Both the position numbers and the translations under genes were made by a program. DNA of 7,464 nucleotides from Pseudomonadota bacterium (lineage in GTDB: Bacteria > Pseudomonadota > Gammaproteobacteria > SZUA-229): contig JADFWE010000314.1 in NCBI GenBank assembly GCA_015222915.1, forward strand, positions 1-7,464, read 5' to 3'. Within the stretch, counting starts at the first letter, position 1, and each line of letters starts with the position of its first letter. Below the pieces are notes generated by a model that saw only the letters and a program-made list of their open reading frames with translations, searched no databases and was not told the DNA's origin. Below are positions 1-4,561 of the stretch, piece after piece.

Positions 1-2
1 GT

Positions 3-587
3 ATCTGCCATGTCTATATCGATACCGATGCCGATAAACAGAAGGCTCTGGATGTGGCGTTCAATTCAAAGACCCAGCGTTACGGTACCTGCAATACCAT
101 GGAGACGCTGCTGGTCGCCGAATCGGCTTCGCCTGATATTATTACTGACCTGGCAAAAATGTATGTCACAGAAGGCGTCGAACTGCGTGCCTGTGAAAAA
201 ACAGAAGCTGTATTAAAAGCGCAGGGTATCGAGGTGAAAGCCGCGGACGATGCAGATTGGTCCACCGAATACCTGGCGCCGATCCTGTCGATCAAAATGG
301 TGGCCGATATCGACGAAGCCATCGCTCATATTACTCGATACAGTTCACAGCACACAGAATCGATCATCACCGAGAACTACACCAAAGCCCGCCAGTTCCT
401 GCGCGAAGTGGATTCGAGCTCAGTCATGATCAATGCATCTACCCGTTTTGCCGATGGATTCGAGTATGGCCTCGGCGCCGAGATCGGCATCAGTACCGAC
501 AAACTGCATGCCAGAGGCCCGGTTGGACTGGAAGGGCTGACCAGTATGAAATACGTGGTGTTGGGGGACGGACAAGTCCGTCAATGA
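3..587 (+). CDS. proA: Gamma-glutamyl phosphate reductase (glutamate-5-semialdehyde dehydrogenase), C-terminal part, 5' end outside window
   Basis: Second step of proline synthesis in the cytoplasm: NADPH-dependent reduction of gamma-glutamyl phosphate to glutamate-5-semialdehyde. The reading frame is open from the left edge and gives 194 residues, a little under half of the usual length of about 417, so the N-terminal part lies outside the window. The visible part begins ICHVYIDTD, a typical ProA stretch. The segment [16 protein letters not shown] contains the probable catalytic cysteine (codon 30 of the visible part). Residues encoded at 300-365 fit the PROSITE ProA signature exactly, V-x5-A-[LIV]-x-H-I-x2-[HY]-[GS]-[ST]-x-H-[ST]-[DE]-x-I. 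The C-terminus ([16 protein letters not shown] then GDGQVRQ) is complete. The stop codon lies inside the first unit of an A-rich repeat array. A GTG at 54 is internal, not the start. Confidence 0.97.
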   Translation: MCHVYIDTDADKQKALDVAFNSKTQRYGTCNTMETLLVAESASPDIITDLAKMYVTEGVELRACEKTEAVLKAQGIEVKAADDADWSTEYLAPILSIKMVADIDEAIAHITRYSSQHTESIITENYTKARQFLREVDSSSVMINASTRFADGFEYGLGAEIGISTDKLHARGPVGLEGLTSMKYVVLGDGQVRQ

Positions 588-624
588 AAAACGAAAAATG
601 AAAAGTGAAAAATGAAAAGCAAAA
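583..624 (+). repeat. Three tandem 14-bp A-rich repeat units (left cluster)
   Basis: Three consecutive 14-bp units are seen: AATGAAAAACGAAA at 583-596, AATGAAAAGTGAAA at 597-610 and AATGAAAAGCAAAA at 611-624. The first unit includes the proA stop codon (585-587). The same unit occurs in opposite orientation at 664-691. Short repeats of this type can be dispersed between genes, but whether they are in this genome cannot be seen from one window. Confidence 0.85.
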
Positions 625-691
625 GACACAGGCATGTGTTTAATCGGAAACTGTTTCAGCATTTTTCACTTTTCATTTTTCACTTTTCATT
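597..691 (+). repeat. Perfect 23-bp inverted repeat with 49-nt loop between proA and nadD
   Basis: Positions 597-619 and 669-691 are perfect reverse complements (23 bp), formed by oppositely oriented 14-bp repeats. The enclosed 49 nt contain two smaller inverted repeats: ACACA 626-630 with TGTGT 635-639 (loop GGCA), and GAAAC 647-651 with GTTTC 653-657. A transcript could therefore fold into a long AU-rich stem closed by two short hairpins. No U-run on the + strand follows a GC-rich stem, so it does not look like a classical intrinsic terminator. Its function is unknown; it could be a structured leader, an mRNA stability element or a small dispersed repeat. Confidence 0.8.
664..691 (-). repeat. 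Two tandem 14-bp repeat units, inverted (right cluster)
   Basis: Read on the minus strand from 691 down to 664 there are two identical units of AATGAAAAGTGAAA, followed by a partial AATG at 663-660. They are identical to the middle unit of the left cluster at 597-610. The cluster ends one base before the palindrome around the nadD start. Confidence 0.85.
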
Positions 692-717
692 AAGATTCCG
701 ATCATGATCGGAATCTT
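692..717. promoter_or_regulatory. Perfect 26-bp palindrome centred on the nadD start codon
   Basis: The left arm AAGATTCCGATCA (692-704) is the exact reverse complement of the right arm (705-717). In RNA it would form an 11-bp stem (692-702 with 707-717) whose four-base loop, CAUG at 703-706, holds the nadD initiation codon. The right arm encodes the conserved start of NadD (I-G-I-F), so it is under protein constraint, while the left arm is non-coding and matches it base for base. The symmetry is certain. A role as a translational hairpin or protein-binding operator is inference. Confidence 0.6.
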
Positions 718-1378
718 CGGCGGCACCTTCGACCCGATTCACTATGGCCACATCAAACCGGCGCTGAGCATCAGACATGCGTTAGATCTGAGCGAGCTGC
801 GTTTTATCCCGAACCGGATTCCACCGCACCGTGAACAGCCGTGGCTAAGCGCCGAGCAGCGGTTAGCACTGCTGCAAACGGCCGTCCAGGAATACCCTGA
901 GATCGTCATCGATCAGCGTGAGCTGAACCGCGACGGTCCGTCATATATGGTGGATACCCTGAAATCTCTGCAGCGTGACTTTCCGGGTGAAACCTTCTGC
1001 CTGATCATCGGTATGGATGCGCTGTATGGCATCAGTTCGTGGCACCGGTGGAAATCACTGTTCGATCTGTGCCATCTGGTGGTCACCACGCGACCGGGGT
1101 TTGACAAGGACACGGTGGCCAGACATATGACGGATGAAGACTACCGTTTCATCGAACAAAAAATGACGGATGATGCTGCGGATTTAGTCGCTATGACAGG
1201 CGGTGTCGAGGGCAAAATCCTGTTAAAATCAGTTCCACAGCTGGATATTTCATCGACCATGATCCGTCAGCAACTGTCACAGGATGATCTGACGCGGGGC
1301 AGGTCTCCGTGCGAACCGGTCAAACAGTGGATGCCGCAAGCGGCCTACCAGCAACTAATGAGCTACACCAAAGAATGA
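704..1378 (+). CDS. nadD: Nicotinate-nucleotide adenylyltransferase
   Basis: Transfers AMP from ATP to nicotinate mononucleotide to give NaAD, the adenylylation step shared by de novo and nicotinate-salvage NAD synthesis; cytoplasmic. The 224-residue protein has the nucleotidyltransferase signature GGTFDPIHYGH at residues 6-16 (including the HxGH-type ATP site H13-x-x-H16), the substrate-loop region IIGMDAL at 101-107 followed by SSWHRW, and the C-terminal motif ISSTMIR at 182-188. Length is normal for the family. ATG 704 is the only usual start between the in-frame stop at 641 and the signature. No good Shine-Dalgarno sequence is seen (only AAGA at 692-695), and the start sits in the centre of a 26-bp palindrome. 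It lies 43 bp upstream of rsfS, a common partnership in bacteria. Confidence 0.97.
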   Translation: MIGIFGGTFDPIHYGHIKPALSIRHALDLSELRFIPNRIPPHREQPWLSAEQRLALLQTAVQEYPEIVIDQRELNRDGPSYMVDTLKSLQRDFPGETFCLIIGMDALYGISSWHRWKSLFDLCHLVVTTRPGFDKDTVARHMTDEDYRFIEQKMTDDAADLVAMTGGVEGKILLKSVPQLDISSTMIRQQLSQDDLTRGRSPCEPVKQWMPQAAYQQLMSYTKE

Positions 1379-1421
1379 GTCATATTATTAATAAGGAACT
1401 AGGCATCGAGGTTTAAAAACA

Positions 1422-1787
1422 ATGACAATAGATGATCTGAAAAAACTGGCAATCACTGCGCTGGAAGATCTGAAAGCAGAAGATATAACGGTACTTGATG
1501 TAAAAGATAAAACCACGGTAACCGACTGGGTGATCATCGCCTCGGGTACTTCGAGCCGGCATGTAAAGTCGATTGCCAATAATGTTATTTCTGAACTAAA
1601 GAAAATAGGAAAACCGCCACTGGGTGCGGAAGGTCAGGAAGACGGTGAATGGGTGCTGGTGGATATGGGCGACATCATCGTACATGTCATGCAGAGGCAG
1701 GTGCGCGAGTATTATGATATCGAAAGCCTGTGGTCAGTCGAAGGCCTCGACCGCACCGCACATCGCCAGGAACAGGACGCGATATAA
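1422..1787 (+). CDS. rsfS: Ribosomal silencing factor RsfS (Iojap family)
   Basis: Binds ribosomal protein L14 (uL14) on the 50S subunit and blocks 30S joining, lowering translation in stationary phase or starvation. The 121-residue protein shows the family core: DWVIIASGTSSRHVKSIA at residues 35-52, EDGEWVLVDMGDIIVHVM at 73-90 and REYYDIESLW at 95-104. Length fits the family (about 105-120). The start ATG has a CGAGG Shine-Dalgarno-like sequence at 1407-1411 with a 10-nt spacer. It follows nadD and precedes rlmH by 37 bp, the classical arrangement of these ribosome-linked genes, probably one transcript. Confidence 0.97.
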   Translation: MTIDDLKKLAITALEDLKAEDITVLDVKDKTTVTDWVIIASGTSSRHVKSIANNVISELKKIGKPPLGAEGQEDGEWVLVDMGDIIVHVMQRQVREYYDIESLWSVEGLDRTAHRQEQDAI

Positions 1788-1809
1788 AAATTATTAGGGC
1801 AGGCTTTCT

Positions 1810-1813
1810 GGAG
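1810..1813 (+). promoter_or_regulatory. Ribosome binding site (GGAG) supporting the GTG start of rlmH
   Basis: GGAG lies 11 nt before the GTG at 1825, a slightly long but usable spacer. It supports GTG over the internal ATG at codon 12, which would remove the conserved first beta-strand of RlmH. Confidence 0.5.
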
Positions 1814-1824
1814 CAGATCTTGTT

Positions 1825-2295
1825 GTGAATATTAATCTGATCTCAATCGGTAACAAGATGCCGGACTGGGTCGAGCTTGCAGGTAATGACTTTATCAAGC
1901 GCCTGCCGGCAGAGATCAGGATCAACAGCATCCTGCTGCCATTGATCAGGCGCGGAAAGAACCCGGATATCGCCCGTATCGTCCGTGATGAAAGCCGGAA
2001 ACTGATCGCCGCCGTGCCCAGAGATTCTCTGTTCGTGGTGCTCGACGTACTCGGTAAACCGGTAACCACGATGAAGCTTTCATCCATGCTGGAGACATGG
2101 CTGCAGCAGGGGCAGGACATATCGATCATCATCGGCGGCCCGGATGGTGTGTCCGATGAACTGCTCTCGAAAGCAGCGCTCAAGATCTCACTCTCGCAGC
2201 TGACTTTTCCGCACCCGCTGGTGCGCGTCATCCTGCTCGAGCAGATCTATCGTGCATGGAGTATTATCAATAACCACCCTTACCACCGGGCCTGA
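1825..2295 (+). CDS. rlmH: 23S rRNA (pseudouridine(1915)-N(3))-methyltransferase RlmH
   Basis: SPOUT-class, SAM-dependent methyltransferase that modifies pseudouridine 1915 in helix 69 of 23S rRNA on assembled 70S ribosomes. The 156-residue protein matches the usual length (155 in E. coli). Visible family features are the N-terminal strand and turn MNINLISIGNKMPDWV, RRGKNPDIARI around 42-52, the knot/SAM-binding loop IIIGGPDG at 101-108, LTFPHPLVRV at 126-135, and the C-terminal YRAWSIINNHPYHRA at 142-156, which contributes to the active site. The start is GTG; the N-terminal homology requires it. The maf gene begins 5 bp after the stop, which suggests translational coupling. Confidence 0.97.
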   Translation: MNINLISIGNKMPDWVELAGNDFIKRLPAEIRINSILLPLIRRGKNPDIARIVRDESRKLIAAVPRDSLFVVLDVLGKPVTTMKLSSMLETWLQQGQDISIIIGGPDGVSDELLSKAALKISLSQLTFPHPLVRVILLEQIYRAWSIINNHPYHRA

Positions 2296-2300
2296 TCGCT

Positions 2301-2972
2301 ATGTCTGATCTGATGTCGCAGAGATCTGCACAGCTCATCCTGGCCTCTGCCTCACCGCGGCGACGTGAATTGCTGAGCCAGATCGGTCTTGAGGTGCTGG
2401 TGCAGCCGGTCGATATCGATGAGACCCCGAAGCAGGGTGAAGCCGTGGTTGACTACGTGCAACGGCTGGCGATGGAAAAGGCGCAGCGCGGCTTTGAGAA
2501 CATCGACGATAAACAAAAGTTGCCGGTGCTGGGTTCTGATACCGTCGTCGAGATCGACGGGGAAATACTGGGGAAACCCGTAGACCGGGCGCATGCGAAA
2601 CATATGCTGCAGCGACTTTCCGGCGAAAAACATACAGTACACACATCTGTGGCTATAGTTAGGCCGATAGGGGATAAATTGGTAGAGCATGATTCCAGCC
2701 TGTCCCTCAGCCAGTCCTCCAGCATGAGCCTGTTAGCTACCAGCAGCAGCCAGGTGATTTTCAGGGCGCTGGATGAGGAAGAGATAGCAGACTATCTGGC
2801 AACGGGAGAAGCCGATGATAAGGCCGGTGCTTATGCGATACAGGGCATCGCTGCGCAATTTATAGAAAATATAAATGGCAGTTTTTCCGGTGTTATGGGT
2901 TTGCCGTTGTATGAGACCGCGAAGCTGCTGAAACAATGTGGTATCGAGCTGCTGAAAACCCGCGCCGGATAA
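2301..2972 (+). CDS. maf: Maf family nucleoside triphosphate pyrophosphatase (YhdE-like) with Ser-rich insertion
   Basis: Predicted cytoplasmic enzyme that hydrolyses dTTP, UTP and modified pyrimidine nucleotides to monophosphate plus pyrophosphate, a house-cleaning function known for the YhdE branch. The protein has 223 residues against 197 in E. coli YhdE. Motifs in order are the phosphate-binding loop LASASPRRRELL near residues 14-25, VDIDETP near 37-43, LGSDTVVEIDGEILGKP with the probable catalytic Asp80, LSGEKHTVHTSVA, and DKAGAYAIQG, where the IQG form is typical of YhdE-like members. Between the paired strands, residues 132-150 are a serine-rich stretch (11 Ser of 19) missing from E. 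coli YhdE; it accounts for most of the extra length. ATG 2301 was chosen; ATG 2313 is an alternative, and no clear Shine-Dalgarno is visible. The neighbour rng is a common partner of maf in gammaproteobacteria. Confidence 0.95.
   Translation: MSDLMSQRSAQLILASASPRRRELLSQIGLEVLVQPVDIDETPKQGEAVVDYVQRLAMEKAQRGFENIDDKQKLPVLGSDTVVEIDGEILGKPVDRAHAKHMLQRLSGEKHTVHTSVAIVRPIGDKLVEHDSSLSLSQSSSMSLLATSSSQVIFRALDEEEIADYLATGEADDKAGAYAIQGIAAQFIENINGSFSGVMGLPLYETAKLLKQCGIELLKTRAG
2694..2750 (+). other. Serine-rich low-complexity insertion within maf
   Basis: Codons 132-150 read SSLSLSQSSSMSLLATSSS. Compared from memory with E. coli YhdE, the interval from VA(I/L) to FR(A/T)L is about 18 residues longer here. 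The DNA contains AGCCTGT twice about 30 nt apart and several AGC/TCC codons, which suggests expansion by slippage or a short imperfect duplication. The frame is kept and the conserved residues on both sides are intact, so the enzyme is probably active with a flexible surface loop. Confidence 0.7.
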
Positions 2973-2987
2973 TGCAGGTTCCATGAT

Positions 2988-3015
2988 AATAAAAACAGAA
3001 TAATGAAAACAGACA
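2988..3015 (+). repeat. Two degenerate 14-bp A-rich units upstream of rng
   Basis: AATAAAAACAGAAT at 2988-3001 and AATGAAAACAGACA at 3002-3015 agree at 11 of 14 positions with each other. The second agrees at 11 of 14 with AATGAAAAGTGAAA from the proA-nadD gap. They lie in the 64-bp AT-rich maf-rng spacer. Because the sequence is A-rich, chance similarity is possible. Confidence 0.4.
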
Positions 3016-3036
3016 AAATCACATAAGCCAAAAATT

Positions 3037-4485
3037 ATGAGCAAGGAAATCTTAATCAATATCACACCGCAGGAGACACGTGTCGCCATCCTGGAAAACG
3101 GTATGCTGTACGATCTATATATCGAACGCAGTCGCAGCCGTGGCCTGGTGGGGAATGTCTACAAGGGTAAAGTCGTGCGTGTGCTGCCGGGAATGGAGGC
3201 TGCCTTCGTCGAGATCGGTCTGGAAAAGGCCGCTTTCTTACATGTTTCCGATGTTGCTCAAAAAGATAAAAGCAGTGAAACCGTTCATATAGGGCAGCTT
3301 TTAAGAGAAGGTCAGGAAGTGCTGGTGCAGGTGCTGAAAGATCAGCTGGGTACCAAGGGCGCCAGACTGACGACCAATATCACCATCCCTTCAAGGTATC
3401 TGGTGTTTATGCCGAATGCTGAAAATATCGGCGTCTCATCACGTATCGAAAGCGAAAAAGAGCGTGAACGTCTGAAGACTATCCTGTTGGAACAGGAGCA
3501 CCGCATCAAGGATGCCGGTTATATCCTGCGCACGGCAGCGGAAATTGCGGACAGTGATGCCATCTCCAGTGATATCAAATACCTTAACCGCCTGTGGCAC
3601 AATATCAATAATACCTCGGAGATCAAGGTCGGGAATGCAGTGCATAAAGACCTGCCGTTATACCTGCGGGTATTACGCGATATGGTCGATGAAGATATCG
3701 AGGTGATCCGTGTCGATTCACGGGAAACCTATAACGTCATGCGCGAGTTCGCAGAAAAATATGTACCGGAAGTCGCTGACTTTATCGAGCATTATCCGGG
3801 GGAGCGCCCGGTGTTTGATCTGCACGGTGTTGAAGATGAGATCCAGCGTGGTCTGGAACGCAAGGTGCAACTTAAATCCGGTGGTTATCTGATCATCGAT
3901 CAGACCGAAGCCATGACCACCGTCGATGTTAATACCGGTGCTTTTGTCGGTAGCCGGAACCTGGAAGAGACTATCTTCAAGACCAACCTGGAAGCCGCGC
4001 AGGGTATCGCCAGACAGTTGCGTTTGCGAAATCTTGGCGGTATCGTGATCCTGGATTTCATCGATATGACGGTGGATGAGCATAAACGCCAGGTGATGCG
4101 TGCACTGGAAAAAGCGCTTGAGAAAGACCATGCCAGAACATCGATCAGCGAGGTGTCATCACTGGGGCTGGTGGAGATGACCCGCAAACGAACCCGAGAA
4201 AGTCTGGAACATGTGTTGTGCGGTACCTGTCCAACCTGTGAGGGGCGAGGTACGATCAAGACTGCAGAGACTATCTGTTATGAGATATTCAGAGAGATAC
4301 TACGTGAAGCCAGGCTGTTCGATGCCAAGGAATTGCTGGTGCTGGCGGCTCAGGATGTTGTCGATCTGCTGGTTGATGAAGAGTCGAATAGCCTGGCAGA
4401 GCTGGAAGGATTTATCGGTATACCGATCCGCTTTCAGGTAGAAGCGCTGTTCACGCAGGAACAGTACGATGTCGTTATTTTATAA
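3037..4485 (+). CDS. rng: Ribonuclease G
   Basis: Endoribonuclease of the RNase E/G family that matures the 5' end of 16S rRNA and takes part in mRNA decay; cytoplasmic. The protein has 482 residues, close to E. coli RNase G (489), and lacks the long C-terminal scaffold of RNase E. An S1-like RNA-binding domain covers about residues 35-125 (GNVYKGKVVRVLPGMEAAFVEIG, AAFLHVSD). The 5'-monophosphate sensor is seen as R165-T166 in YILRTAAE. The DNase I-like domain has DLHGVEDEIQRGLERKVQL and the Mg-binding aspartates D297 (TTVDVNTGAFVG) and D340 (IVILDFIDM), 43 residues apart as in RNase E. The Zn-link cysteines are C398 and C401 in CPTC. ATG 3037 starts at the expected MxxEILINITPQETR; no Shine-Dalgarno is evident in the AT-rich leader. 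Confidence 0.97.
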   Translation: MSKEILINITPQETRVAILENGMLYDLYIERSRSRGLVGNVYKGKVVRVLPGMEAAFVEIGLEKAAFLHVSDVAQKDKSSETVHIGQLLREGQEVLVQVLKDQLGTKGARLTTNITIPSRYLVFMPNAENIGVSSRIESEKERERLKTILLEQEHRIKDAGYILRTAAEIADSDAISSDIKYLNRLWHNINNTSEIKVGNAVHKDLPLYLRVLRDMVDEDIEVIRVDSRETYNVMREFAEKYVPEVADFIEHYPGERPVFDLHGVEDEIQRGLERKVQLKSGGYLIIDQTEAMTTVDVNTGAFVGSRNLEETIFKTNLEAAQGIARQLRLRNLGGIVILDFIDMTVDEHKRQVMRALEKALEKDHARTSISEVSSLGLVEMTRKRTRESLEHVLCGTCPTCEGRGTIKTAETICYEIFREILREARLFDAKELLVLAAQDVVDLLVDEESNSLAELEGFIGIPIRFQVEALFTQEQYDVVIL

Positions 4486-4561
4486 ACGGCTTCATCCCGG
4501 AAATTTTTTAGATTCACACAGTTACTTACAGGGTTAAAGGCATCTTTCTTTTATAACGGTT
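4486..4561 (+). other. Intergenic spacer rng-yhdP
   Basis: Seventy-six bases that are moderately AT-rich, with a T6 run at 4504-4509. I see no GC-rich stem before the T-run, so no intrinsic terminator can be called. TATAAC at 4552-4557 resembles a -10 box, but the nearest -35-like hexamer (TTACAG, 4526-4531) lies 20 bp upstream, too far for a convincing sigma-70 promoter. The likely reading is continued transcription from rng into yhdP. Confidence 0.4.

Noticed and set aside
257..601. Plus-strand open frame of 114 codons overlapping proA
   Set aside because: Out of phase with proA, whose PROSITE signature and C-terminus are intact over the same bases.
597..691. Intrinsic terminator between proA and nadD
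   Set aside because: The stem is almost wholly A-U and no U-run follows a GC-rich hairpin on the + strand; T-rich tracts are part of the right arm itself. Rho-independent termination is not supported.
2335..2725. Several minus-strand frames opposite maf
   Set aside because: The plus-strand Maf protein has all catalytic motifs; the antisense translations are Arg/Pro/Ser-rich without family resemblance.
3888..3902. Inverted repeat CTGATC-ATC-GATCAG inside rng
   Set aside because: It encodes the conserved LIIDQT stretch and has only 6-bp arms; GATC-rich codons for Ile and Asp are common throughout the window, so chance is sufficient.
4526..4557. Sigma-70 promoter before yhdP (TTACAG ... TATAAC)
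   Set aside because: Spacing between the hexamers is 20 bp and the -35 match is weak, so I do not call a promoter.
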